Shown in pieces: positions 9,021 to 18,405 of a stretch of DNA of 64,000 bases. Under the pieces are notes generated by a model. That model did not search any database. It saw only the letters and a program-made list of their open reading frames with translations, and was not told where the DNA came from. This stretch comes from Bacillota bacterium (GTDB lineage Bacteria > Bacillota > Clostridia > Lachnospirales > Lachnospiraceae): NCBI GenBank assembly GCA_023410575.1, contig JAEYPP010000018.1, forward strand, positions 1 to 64,000, read 5' to 3'. The position numbers and the translations under genes are program-made. Position 1 is the stretch's first letter, and each line of letters starts with the position of its first letter.

Positions 9021-9046
9021 TAAAAGGCTGTTGCAAAGCAACAGCC
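9021..9046 (-). terminator. Intrinsic terminator at the end of the pilus operon
   Basis: Perfect 9-bp stem GGCTGTTGC / GCAACAGCC with a three-base loop, followed on the minus strand by TTTTAC. It lies directly after the stop codon of the last gene of the type IV pilus operon. Confidence 0.9.
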
Positions 9047-9052
9047 CTATAC

Positions 9053-12000
9053 TTACTTTAGATTAAATAATGTTCTTCGTAATAGCTTCATATTTACTTT
9101 ATTCTTCGTATTCTTAATATCCACTACTTCAAATATTAGCTCCTGACCATCAACATTGTTAAAATCCTTCTTCGGATACTCAATGTAATACTCAACATCA
9201 CTCTTAAGTTTAATGTAGGTTGGATTTTCTGTATTGTATGATGTTGTCATCGGAATAATCGTTCCATCCTCTTTTTTCTGGAAGATAGGATAATTTACGG
9301 TAGAACCACTTTTATACACCTTAACACCTAATTCTCCTGTATAAAAGTTAAACTCCCATGGAATAAATTCAATGTTCATGACATCTGTATCATCAAATTC
9401 TGTTGAACCTTCATCATCCTTATCAACATTGAGGTATGTATAATATATATTATCAGCGCCAAGATAGGAATCCTTGTTGGTTACGCTGATTGTTGGTGGC
9501 TGTTTCGCATTCTTATAGGCAGCAATCATGGTATTAACGAATAACTTAATCTCGTTTTCATTATTAATCCCATTCCCATCTACTTGTGAATGTCCTACAC
9601 CCGTGTACATTACATTCCCTTTACTATAGATATAGTAATTATTAGCTGCGTCATTCGGCGAATTTGCATAAAGCGGATTGGTTCCTGCTAATGTATACCA
9701 TACTACCAAATCGTCATCATTTAGATTCAATTGATAATACTGATAATGAGTCTCTGCGACATTAAAGGTGCTTTTACCATCATTAATCTTATAAGGATAC
9801 TGTGTCAACTGACCATCATTGAGTTTTGCTACCTCTTTTGAATAGAAAGTCAATGTACTTTTACTGACAAAGTTAAAATTCTTAAAGAAAGTTTTCTGAT
9901 TTGAGTTTGGATCAATCATTCGATAGATGGAGGAATAAGTATAGCCTTGTTTCAATGGATACTCAACACCATCAGGACTTTTACATGTATCTGGATCAGT
10001 AACACCACCTTTAAAATTAAATCGATCCATACATAGATAAGCTCGCATCTTCTCATTAAATTCCATTCCAAAGTCATCAACACCTGTTTTACCATCCTCA
10101 TCAAGATGCCCATTATTGTACGATGTTACATCATGAGTAAACATAACACTATGACCCTGATTAATAAAATACTTGACATTATCTAAGGCCCCATTACTAT
10201 TACTTATATTATCATACATATCATTAAAGCCAAAGATTATCATATCGTATTTACTACATAATTTGTCAGTGCTTGCTCTTTTAGTTTCATCGGTATTGTC
10301 AAACTTTGACCCATTATACCAATTCTGAAAATCAGTTACTCTAATTGTCTCAAATTTAACCTCGAAATCTTCCAAATACTGAGTGTACTTTCTAAAATTC
10401 TGGTTATTATTATAGTTTTCTTGCAGATTCAAAGTAGCTCCACTATCATCTCTTACCTGCAAAACTGTGATTTTAGGTCTAGTTGCCGTACTTGAACGTT
10501 TCACTGCACATAGTCCAGTAACATTATCGCGTTTATTGGTATTCGCTTGACTAATAACTTCAAGCTTCCATGGAATAACACCTACAAAAGTACCAGGTAG
10601 TGTCCTAGTAAGTGTGTGAAAGTTCCCATCACTATTAAATACACGAGTCGCAGCTATTTCATTTGGATCACCAGAATCTTCAAATTTACCGTCTGCATTG
10701 GAGTCAATATAAAGTCTGACATCATATGGTTGATTCTGATTGCCATCTTCTATTTTAAACGTATATGTTAAAGTACGATTACTGGCATTTGAGCCTGCAT
10801 TAATATAGGTATTACTATTAATTCTTCCTTGAGAATCTGTTGTTCCACTGTACTCTACAGGAGAATTACTTATGACAATACTTGGCTTATATGCTGCAAT
10901 ATATGGTGATAGCACTTCATTAATGTCTACTCTTGATTCATCAATAATGTTGCTTTTCGTTGATTTATTATTATTAATAAATTGATAAATCTGGGATGTC
11001 TTATCGATTGATGTTGTATCACAATCATACATTCGTTTTGTTACAACCACTGGAAAACCACCACTAAGATAGTTTTCTAGATGTTCCCTCTTTAATTTCG
11101 TGATATCATTGCCTGGCATACGTACTTGATTCGCATTTGAAGTTCCATATAAACTATCATTAAACCAAGAAGTATTATACTTATCACCAACATGGAGATA
11201 AACTTTTCCATCCAAAGCATCATCATTATAATCTGGTATCTCCTTACCACCTACGTTCTTTGTGTTAAACTTCCCAATATTCATACCAATGTAAATTAAA
11301 TGATACTTGCTATTTAAATCTTCTATTTTTCCAACAAACTCAGCTGTCGTTTGCTTTGATATTGTAACTGTACCGATGAACTTAGGAACTAGCATACGAA
11401 TACGAAAATCTGTTAGGGAAAAATCAGCACATGGTTGTAACTCAAGTACATTCAATTCGCGATCAAGTCCAGTATAATTTCCTTCCTCTGAGAGAATATA
11501 GCGAATTGCCAATGCGGTACGATTGATGCTAGTACCATCCTTTTGCGTACCTGCATAGGTCTTTAAAACCTTAGTAAAATCACCCTCTGATGTTGATGTA
11601 ACGGTGGCAGAACTATTAAACTCAGCCGCTAAACTTTTATCTCCTTTACAGCCATAAATATACCCATTCAGATTCTCAGGTGCAGATAAATTATAATCCA
11701 AATGGTAGTCCTTCTTCATCTGATCCGTACTCCATGTTGTACTAGAAGCCTTACTGCCATCTTTCTGACAAAAGGAAAAGGTATATGGATTCCAATAATT
11801 TTGCTTGTCCCAATCTCCCTGTATTGTACAACTACCAGTCTTTTTTCCATCAACAACCGCTTCCGACACAATGGACTGAATCCCTTCTGTTGCAGGATTA
11901 TGATCACTAAGAAATAAATTATAGAATACTCTCGCATCCATCAATTGCGTCATTAAAAACAGCTTATATACATTATTATTATAACCTGTACTTGAGCCAT

Positions 12001-13099
12001 TTTGATGCCCAGAACGAGTCCCATCATAAGTTATCTGGTATGGTTGAACACTTTTGCTGGTATAGGAGCTCGTATCACTACCAATTCTCTTGTCAATAAT
12101 CAAAGCTGCTCGCTTATCCTTACCATCAATACCAATGACACGTTTCAATATCTTCATGGTAAGTTCCCAAGTTAAATCATTATTACCAAATGTCTTATTA
12201 CTGCCCTTTGGCTTAGATTCAAAGATTCTGTAATTATCCCACAGCTTTACTAGTTCTGTTGAATGACTTTTAGAATTAATATAGATTAAATCCGATTGAT
12301 CGATCCAGTTCTTATTATTATCTACATTTAACTCTGATGGTGTAATTGTCTTTACAATGACGTGATAATTCTTAATCTTATCCTCAGAAAGTCCAAGTAC
12401 GTTGCTTAAAAATAGATTCTTATTCTCATAAGTATATCGTGTACTCTTGTAATACTTATCTTTTCTTGTTGTATAAATCCTATCTCCGATATAGGGTGCT
12501 TCATTATCCTTATCTTTTTCATCAATCTCATCATCTGGAATATCATCTGTTACCCAGATAAAATCTCCATTATCAGTATCTTTTTGGAAAACTGTTACGA
12601 TTTCATCTTTCGAATCATCAACTATCTGATTCAGTTGAATAAATTCACCTTCACCAACTGAAACTTTCTCATAATAACCGCGTAATTCTATCTCGTCATC
12701 CCCCATGCTAGTCCATTGATCTTTAATGTCATCCGACTCTAATTCGAACTTATAAACTTCGACTGGGTCTTCACTAACTTTAGCTGTACCAAATTTCTCT
12801 AATTCTTTAATACCTGCATCCAACTCTAAAAGCTCGATATTAACAGGCTCACATCCAGCAATGGTATAGCCAATTTCTGCGTAAGATTCATCTGGAACTA
12901 ATTCCAAGATAACAAGTGGATTTGTTTCGGTTCCCTTTGCATTTATCTTAGATATTACTTCATAATTATCCACTGCTCCATGTGATGTCGCCGCATTTAC
13001 TATATCTTCTGATCCAATGCTTGCAAATGGTATAAGTGTGATTGTCAATGTAAGGACAAGCAAAGCACTAATAAATTTACTTTTCCAACCGAATCTCAT
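9053..13099 (-). CDS. Large secreted protein of the type IV pilus operon (DUF5057-like)
   Basis: A 1348-residue exported protein. It opens with a signal peptide (MRFGWKSKFISALLVLTLTI, likely cleaved near ANA at residue 37). The body has no membrane segment and no wall anchor. Segments such as LVILELVPD, FVINQGHSVMFTHD-like and GNVMYTGVGHSQVDG suggest an amidotransferase/flavodoxin-like alpha-beta core embedded between beta-rich domains; an Ig-like tail closes the protein. The opening part matches my memory of the DUF5057 family found in Lachnospiraceae. It is the last gene of the pilus operon, behind four prepilin-like genes, so it may be carried at the pilus tip or act as an adhesin in the way PilY1 does elsewhere; that is inference. 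AGGAG precedes the ATG by six bases. Confidence 0.8.
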   Translation of the reverse strand: MRFGWKSKFISALLVLTLTITLIPFASIGSEDIVNAATSHGAVDNYEVISKINAKGTETNPLVILELVPDESYAEIGYTIAGCEPVNIELLELDAGIKELEKFGTAKVSEDPVEVYKFELESDDIKDQWTSMGDDEIELRGYYEKVSVGEGEFIQLNQIVDDSKDEIVTVFQKDTDNGDFIWVTDDIPDDEIDEKDKDNEAPYIGDRIYTTRKDKYYKSTRYTYENKNLFLSNVLGLSEDKIKNYHVIVKTITPSELNVDNNKNWIDQSDLIYINSKSHSTELVKLWDNYRIFESKPKGSNKTFGNNDLTWELTMKILKRVIGIDGKDKRAALIIDKRIGSDTSSYTSKSVQPYQITYDGTRSGHQNGSSTGYNNNVYKLFLMTQLMDARVFYNLFLSDHNPATEGIQSIVSEAVVDGKKTGSCTIQGDWDKQNYWNPYTFSFCQKDGSKASSTTWSTDQMKKDYHLDYNLSAPENLNGYIYGCKGDKSLAAEFNSSATVTSTSEGDFTKVLKTYAGTQKDGTSINRTALAIRYILSEEGNYTGLDRELNVLELQPCADFSLTDFRIRMLVPKFIGTVTISKQTTAEFVGKIEDLNSKYHLIYIGMNIGKFNTKNVGGKEIPDYNDDALDGKVYLHVGDKYNTSWFNDSLYGTSNANQVRMPGNDITKLKREHLENYLSGGFPVVVTKRMYDCDTTSIDKTSQIYQFINNNKSTKSNIIDESRVDINEVLSPYIAAYKPSIVISNSPVEYSGTTDSQGRINSNTYINAGSNASNRTLTYTFKIEDGNQNQPYDVRLYIDSNADGKFEDSGDPNEIAATRVFNSDGNFHTLTRTLPGTFVGVIPWKLEVISQANTNKRDNVTGLCAVKRSSTATRPKITVLQVRDDSGATLNLQENYNNNQNFRKYTQYLEDFEVKFETIRVTDFQNWYNGSKFDNTDETKRASTDKLCSKYDMIIFGFNDMYDNISNSNGALDNVKYFINQGHSVMFTHDVTSYNNGHLDEDGKTGVDDFGMEFNEKMRAYLCMDRFNFKGGVTDPDTCKSPDGVEYPLKQGYTYSSIYRMIDPNSNQKTFFKNFNFVSKSTLTFYSKEVAKLNDGQLTQYPYKINDGKSTFNVAETHYQYYQLNLNDDDLVVWYTLAGTNPLYANSPNDAANNYYIYSKGNVMYTGVGHSQVDGNGINNENEIKLFVNTMIAAYKNAKQPPTISVTNKDSYLGADNIYYTYLNVDKDDEGSTEFDDTDVMNIEFIPWEFNFYTGELGVKVYKSGSTVNYPIFQKKEDGTIIPMTTSYNTENPTYIKLKSDVEYYIEYPKKDFNNVDGQELIFEVVDIKNTKNKVNMKLLRRTLFNLK

Positions 13100-13152
13100 A
13101 ATAGTCTCCTCTCATTATCTTTCTTAATTAACTATGTTATTGAACTACCATA

Positions 13153-13713
13153 TCATTTGAAACTCTTTATCTCATTTCTAAGCTTAATAGAATTCGAGAT
13201 GGTATAAGTTGAGTTATCTAAGGAAAACTTTATGGAAATCTCAATGACACCATTTCCCAGAATACCATCTTTATTAATTTGGCCCATCGTAAATTCTTCA
13301 ACATTCAACCCTAAGAGATAATTTTCGAGTCCCTCTGTTGGAGTACTGATTAAATTTAAAAATGCATTCTCTTCCAATTGTGTAATAGGTGAACATATGT
13401 ATATTCTCTTTGTCACTGGATTATGCCATATTATTTCCTTTTGCTCATAGGTGGCAGGATTTCCATCACTATGATATATGGTTAACATATGAGTTGTATC
13501 ATCAAAAGAAGCATTATTCCCTTGCAAAAGGTAATCTGAAATTGAATTCATAACAATTTGTGCATCGGATTGTAAAGAAACTTGATTTTTGGATAATGTA
13601 AAGTTCCGAGAGCTACTCACCATCATATAAGAAAGTCCCAATGCTATGATACCAGCCATAGCAATTGCAATCATAAATTCAATCAAGGTAAAGCCTTTAT
13701 TTTTCATCCTCAT
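13153..13713 (-). CDS. Prepilin-type protein (PilW-like minor pilin)
   Basis: A minor pilin of about 186 residues starting MRMKNKGFTLIEFMIAIAMAG: a type III signal cut after the glycine, with phenylalanine at +1, glutamate at +5 and a long hydrophobic helix. The rest is a small beta-rich globular domain. The ATG at 13713 has AAAGGGCAGGTG upstream; an ATG two codons later is also possible. The size and position as the last of four prepilin genes fit PilW/GspJ, but sequence outside the helix is too variable to be sure. It would be processed by the peptidase at 20177-20929 and placed in the pilus-initiating tip complex. Confidence 0.88.
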   Translation of the reverse strand: MRMKNKGFTLIEFMIAIAMAGIIALGLSYMMVSSSRNFTLSKNQVSLQSDAQIVMNSISDYLLQGNNASFDDTTHMLTIYHSDGNPATYEQKEIIWHNPVTKRIYICSPITQLEENAFLNLISTPTEGLENYLLGLNVEEFTMGQINKDGILGNGVIEISIKFSLDNSTYTISNSIKLRNEIKSFK

Positions 13714-13744
13714 CACCTGCCCTTTGCAATACTCATTATGTTAC

Positions 13745-14269
13745 TCATTCAATATAGTGCTTTCCTGTTAATTCCACGATACGTATTGTATATTCTCCAT
13801 TCTCACTACTCACAACAATCTTATTATAAATCCTTGGTGTATTATCAAAAGTCTCAAAATTCATTGAGTCATCTGGCAATAAAGCCCCATTGCTTCTCTT
13901 AAATGCTATCTTAATTGAAGCTAACGTATTAACCTTTTTGAACGAAACAGGTGTCTCATTGGAGTATGCAGTAATCGTTATCTCATCATTACAAAGGAAA
14001 GTTCCACCAGTTGATTTAACTAAAACATCCTCCTTTTGGTACTTCATATAATACCCATCCTTGTACCAATAGATAAATAAATTGGTTGGACCTTTCGTCA
14101 TCGATAAAACTCTTGCCTTATCAATCATAGAATCAATCTCATTAGCGCACTTTTTAGCATTCGCATACTTTAGAGAATTTAAGGCCATCACAGATGAACC
14201 AGCCAATATTCCTGCAATTGCAATTACAATAATCATTTCGACTAATGTAAACCCTTGATTCTTCTTCAT
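13745..14269 (-). CDS. Prepilin-type protein (GspH/FimT-like minor pilin)
   Basis: A 174-residue prepilin with signal MKKNQGFTLVEMIIVIAIAG (cut after G6, glutamate at +5). The start is set at 14269 because GGAGGG lies five bases upstream; a longer frame beginning at 14281 would start inside that ribosome site. After the helix, NEIDSMIDKARVLSMTKG followed by short beta strands matches the pattern of GspH/FimT minor pilins. Lies 20 bases after the preceding gene's stop in the pilus operon. Confidence 0.88.
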   Translation of the reverse strand: MKKNQGFTLVEMIIVIAIAGILAGSSVMALNSLKYANAKKCANEIDSMIDKARVLSMTKGPTNLFIYWYKDGYYMKYQKEDVLVKSTGGTFLCNDEITITAYSNETPVSFKKVNTLASIKIAFKRSNGALLPDDSMNFETFDNTPRIYNKIVVSSENGEYTIRIVELTGKHYIE

Positions 14270-14289
14270 GACACCCTCCATTGTTTTCT

Positions 14290-16548
14290 TTAATCATCAT
14301 TTTTCTTCCAATTACTAAATTTTATCTTAGAAGCAATATCTGCAATTCCAGTATTCATACCAGTCGGAGCTGTTCCAGTTTTATATTTTTCAAAATAATG
14401 AATAAAATTGCTATTTGGACTTGTTGTACTATAATGATCAATACCATACTGCAAAATACGCTGAACTAATGTTACATCCGTTTGCAGTTGAGTAGCAGAG
14501 GATATGGTAACTTTACCTTTTGCTATAATCATTCCCTCAAAATCATTGCCCACATTTACATCACCAGTTGCAATAATGATTCCTTTTTTTCTACCAGAAA
14601 TACTATTAAAATTACTAACCTGGTAGGCAGTACCACCATCATTATCAACACAAACGACCCAAGCATCTACTAAACCATCATTCTCAAAATCAATCGCAAC
14701 TTGTTTTATCCCAGCTGAAAATCCATTTGCACTAGCATTTGATTCATTTTCACTCTCAATTACTGTTTTTGATTCAGCCTTAGAAATAATAGTATCAAAC
14801 AATGGCGAATCCGTTTTATCCGTAAGTCGAATGTCCGAAGGATCTACTGACGATGAATTCGGAATTAGCGCTAACTGCCTTGATTTATATTCCATTGCGT
14901 ATCGAACACAGTCCGAAACAAGGGTGGCATCTGGATTCTCTGAATTAGCATAAGGACTTCCCTCAATCTTGGTACCATCTACAGTTGGTTGATATGAATA
15001 CATATAACCAGCAGCGATTGGTGTTCCACTCATCACAATTCCATTGCCTGCATCATCAACGTTCAAAGTTAATAATTCATCGAATTTTTCTTTGTCTTTA
15101 TTATACATATAGGAAAAGTAAGCATTCGCTGCATCGTTATCTTTAAAGTCCCAATAATAATAAACCATCTTATTTCCATTAAAGATATGTGTAATCGTCT
15201 TCACCTTTTTACTTGATAATAAGTTAGAAATCTCAGATGGAATAAGTGAATAACTGACTTGATCATCTTCAGCAAATCCAGAGGTCGCCATAACAGGATT
15301 GGCTCCTGCCTTCATGTATTCTCGTTGTACCAGATACATTGTTTGATCACTTTTTGCACCGATACTTTGACCCATTGCGATATCATCCTTTCCAGTTCCA
15401 AAAGGAACAGCAACAAACGAACGGCCGACAAGTGATAACGTAGTAAGTCCACCTAAGTTTAAGGCGCAATCTTTTCCATTGATCAGAATTGCACTGCTAT
15501 AGTTTGATTTGACAAGTTCTTTCACATAATCAGGTTCATCTTTACGCATATTCTTCTCATTAAAGCTATATCCATAGTATTTTCCACCAAGTGCAACAAC
15601 ACTCTTAGGAGCATTCAACATTAGATCATTGGACACATAACAGGTACCAATGATTTCTAGACTTGCCGATTCGGTAGTGGAACTACTCTTCTTTTCTGTA
15701 GTGATATTTTCCGCCCATACGTTAGTACCACTTGTAGCACCGCCAATATAGAGACGTGCGTTATTATAGACAGACACATTACCACGAGTAACCAACATAT
15801 TTCCAACAATGCCCAAACTCCCATTCGTACATTGAACACCATTGGCTCCTGCATAAACATCTCCTCTAATAGAAGAGGAATAATTACCAGTTTCAGTTTC
15901 AACAGAATCATTGGCAATTAGAACATAATTACTAAACTCAGGATATCCTGCACTTGTTTCTAATGACATTTCTGGAGGATAGATAAGAATATCGGTCTCT
16001 ATCGTAGTCAGCTGTCCATTATTTTCATTCTTTAATTCAACCTTGATATTATCCAATTTTAGATACTTCTCACTATAATTTAATGTCATAGTATTCTTTG
16101 CATTCATTTCGGGGGTTGAAGAATCATTTTTAAAACACTCTTTTGTTGTAGTATTTGTAATATGGGCCCTGATTTTCTCTGGGTCATAGTGAATCGGAGA
16201 ACCACTCGAAACTAAAGCAGCACGTACTCCTTCTAGGTATTGCTTATCGAATTCATTCGTGATTGATATGCCATTGTTTGTATATTCTACATAGTGTAAC
16301 AATACGTTTTCATAAGCCTTACTCATCTCGCTTGCAGCAATCTCTTCTAAACCACTTTTAACATCTTGCATCACAGCTTCCGTGGAATAAAAATTTTCTC
16401 TTGATTGAGCATCAATCGTTTTCATCTGAATATTAATCATTGTCATAGAGATCACAAGAGAGCCCAAGATACCAATAAACGCAATAGCAACAATAACCAT
16501 TATCAAGGTAGAACCATTATTTCTATTCTTCCTATCATTCCTATTCAT
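14290..16548 (-). CDS. Large PilX/GspK-like minor pilin lacking Glu5
   Basis: A 752-residue protein with an N-terminal helix NNGSTLIMVIVAIAFIGIL. The cleavage glycine is kept but position +5 is methionine, not glutamate, as in GspK/PilX-type minor pilins that cap the pilus. It is far longer than usual minor pilins. Residues about 200-330 contain repeated right-handed beta-type segments (SIRGDVYAGANG, GIVGNMLVTRGNVSV, ARLYIGG, SLEIIGTCYVSNDL, SVVALGG) resembling bactofilin or polymer-forming repeats, and a second set (GIIIATGDVNVGNDFEGMII) lies near 660-700. It begins two bases after the stop of the preceding prepilin gene with GAGAGGAG as ribosome site. Confidence 0.85.
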   Translation of the reverse strand: MNRNDRKNRNNGSTLIMVIVAIAFIGILGSLVISMTMINIQMKTIDAQSRENFYSTEAVMQDVKSGLEEIAASEMSKAYENVLLHYVEYTNNGISITNEFDKQYLEGVRAALVSSGSPIHYDPEKIRAHITNTTTKECFKNDSSTPEMNAKNTMTLNYSEKYLKLDNIKVELKNENNGQLTTIETDILIYPPEMSLETSAGYPEFSNYVLIANDSVETETGNYSSSIRGDVYAGANGVQCTNGSLGIVGNMLVTRGNVSVYNNARLYIGGATSGTNVWAENITTEKKSSSTTESASLEIIGTCYVSNDLMLNAPKSVVALGGKYYGYSFNEKNMRKDEPDYVKELVKSNYSSAILINGKDCALNLGGLTTLSLVGRSFVAVPFGTGKDDIAMGQSIGAKSDQTMYLVQREYMKAGANPVMATSGFAEDDQVSYSLIPSEISNLLSSKKVKTITHIFNGNKMVYYYWDFKDNDAANAYFSYMYNKDKEKFDELLTLNVDDAGNGIVMSGTPIAAGYMYSYQPTVDGTKIEGSPYANSENPDATLVSDCVRYAMEYKSRQLALIPNSSSVDPSDIRLTDKTDSPLFDTIISKAESKTVIESENESNASANGFSAGIKQVAIDFENDGLVDAWVVCVDNDGGTAYQVSNFNSISGRKKGIIIATGDVNVGNDFEGMIIAKGKVTISSATQLQTDVTLVQRILQYGIDHYSTTSPNSNFIHYFEKYKTGTAPTGMNTGIADIASKIKFSNWKKNDD

Positions 16549-16550
16549 GG

Positions 16551-17657
16551 CTACTCTCCTCTCATTGTCTTAATCTCAGCTATGACTTCATTCGTAGAAT
16601 CATCCATAATCTGGACCGTCACATCTGCATAACGTTGTCGTGTGCCTTTTTCTACTAAATCCATTGAGCTATTGATAGAAACACCTTTTTGCACAATAAT
16701 GTTCGAAAATGTTTTAGCAATTGGCCCAATATCATCACTAAGTATTGCTTTTATTGAAGCATCTGGATTCTGACAAACGACATAGAAATCATATTGTTTC
16801 TTAGTGGTAGTGGAACGCAAATCATTGATATATATATAATCGTTATTTTTAAACTTATTAAAAAAATAATAGATAGCTCCAAATTTGTTGTTAGCAAAAT
16901 ATTTATCTAATAATGGTGTCTTATCAATTGGAGTAAGATGAGAAGCGGCACCACATTTATATCGATAATGAACTTGAATACCAGTCAGTCCATCTCCACT
17001 ATCAGTTATGTTGACACGTAATTCTCGTTTCATATTATTGATAATAAATTCTTTGGATAACAAAGATTCTGAATTACCCTTACTTAATTGATCCGCAACA
17101 TAAGCAATATCCTTACTCACAAACTCCTCGATTGCTTCATTGTCCTGACTCTTATCTACGATAATTGCACTGGAATCGCTATTAATACCATGAATACTTG
17201 GAAGAGGAAGATCATTATATTTATCGGTGATTATATTATACTCTTTTGAATCGACTGTAATGATAGCCTTATACTTAGTACCATCCACTGTAACCTTCTT
17301 CGTGAAATAGTATGTTTCAGATGGTGTAAATGTTGAACCACTGTGGCTCTTGGTTGATTTAATCTTAAAACCACCACTTCCGTCTGGTTCTACTTCCTCC
17401 CAATCAGGGTTGGTTGTACCATTATAAGCTTTTGCAATCTCCTCAATCGAAGTAATCCCATCAATCTCTTCCATTACTGTCTGAGCAGCAAGAGAAGCCT
17501 TCTGTACATCCTTTGCATAATTATTAGCTTGTATAGAGGAGGAGAAATACTGCATCAAGGATACAAATACAATACCAATCAAAGCTATGCTTATGATAAC
17601 TTCCATTAATGAAAATCCCTGATTATCTGTCAATTGTTTTATAGAACGTTTTCGCAT
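16551..17657 (-). CDS. Prepilin-type protein (PilV/GspI-like minor pilin)
   Basis: A 368-residue prepilin with the signal DNQGFSLMEVIISIALIGIV (cut after glycine, glutamate at +5). The QTVMEEIDGITSIEEIAK segment after the helix is typical of PilV/GspI-like proteins. The C-terminal 250 residues are larger than usual and of unknown structure. The ATG is immediately preceded by GGAGTGAAGGAGG. First of the four minor prepilin genes behind pilO. Confidence 0.87.
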   Translation of the reverse strand: MRKRSIKQLTDNQGFSLMEVIISIALIGIVFVSLMQYFSSSIQANNYAKDVQKASLAAQTVMEEIDGITSIEEIAKAYNGTTNPDWEEVEPDGSGGFKIKSTKSHSGSTFTPSETYYFTKKVTVDGTKYKAIITVDSKEYNIITDKYNDLPLPSIHGINSDSSAIIVDKSQDNEAIEEFVSKDIAYVADQLSKGNSESLLSKEFIINNMKRELRVNITDSGDGLTGIQVHYRYKCGAASHLTPIDKTPLLDKYFANNKFGAIYYFFNKFKNNDYIYINDLRSTTTKKQYDFYVVCQNPDASIKAILSDDIGPIAKTFSNIIVQKGVSINSSMDLVEKGTRQRYADVTVQIMDDSTNEVIAEIKTMRGE

Positions 17658-17686
17658 CCTCCTTCACTCCTTTACTTTTATTTTAT

Positions 17687-18385
17687 TTATGACCCATACC
17701 CACCAAAGATATTCTCTACTCCTGTATCATATACTTTAAACTCTGGCGCTACATATGGAGTTCCCTCATCTGGAATATAATAATACTCAATATTCATAGA
17801 TCCTGAGAGATTGCCAGTATCTGGTGATACTTCAAGCGAAATTTGGGAAATTGACATACACTCAGGATTCTGATTGATAAAATCGATGGCTCTTTTTAAT
17901 CCCTCGTATGTTACGTCAAAAGTAATACTCACTACATTTCTCATACCAATTAGCACACTAGAGCTACTTCCATCGTCTGGATTATCAGTCTCTGAATTAC
18001 TACTTATTACTTGTCCTAAGCCACCTTCAGGATAGAATGACTCATAGAGTGCAAAACCTATGGAAGGAATATCCATAGAAGATACCTTTTCTAATTCTAA
18101 GATATTAGCAATCATCTTCTCTTCGGAAACAAAATCAGGATATCTACTCACAATATCACTCACTTTATTGTTAAAATCCTCAATTCTCGCTTGCTGACTC
18201 TCACGATCCAAATTCATCTTTTCTAAGACATCAATCTGACTTTTTATTGACTTAATCTCACCATTGATATCATCAATATCTCTCATATTCGGTGAATACA
18301 CGAAAAAATAGGAAAGAAAGATTGCAACAATCGAAAGAAAAATAAACAAAGTTCTACGATCTTTATCTGATATTTTTAGACTCAT
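17687..18385 (-). CDS. pilO: Type IV pilus assembly protein PilO-like
   Basis: A 232-residue bitopic membrane protein: short cytoplasmic start, one transmembrane helix at residues 12-30 (LFIFLSIVAIFLSYFFVY), a coiled coil (MRDIDDINGEIKSIKSQIDVL) and a small ferredoxin-like globular domain. This layout and its place directly after the PilM-PilN fusion identify it as PilO, part of the inner alignment complex connecting the cytoplasmic motor to the pilus. An ASP-rich linker with a run of serines near residue 140 is unusual. GGGAGG lies nine bases before the ATG; 20 bases separate it from the preceding gene. Confidence 0.85.
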   Translation of the reverse strand: MSLKISDKDRRTLFIFLSIVAIFLSYFFVYSPNMRDIDDINGEIKSIKSQIDVLEKMNLDRESQQARIEDFNNKVSDIVSRYPDFVSEEKMIANILELEKVSSMDIPSIGFALYESFYPEGGLGQVISSNSETDNPDDGSSSSVLIGMRNVVSITFDVTYEGLKRAIDFINQNPECMSISQISLEVSPDTGNLSGSMNIEYYYIPDEGTPYVAPEFKVYDTGVENIFGGYGS

Positions 18386-18405
18386 TTCTCTTATCCTCCC
18401 TAAAT

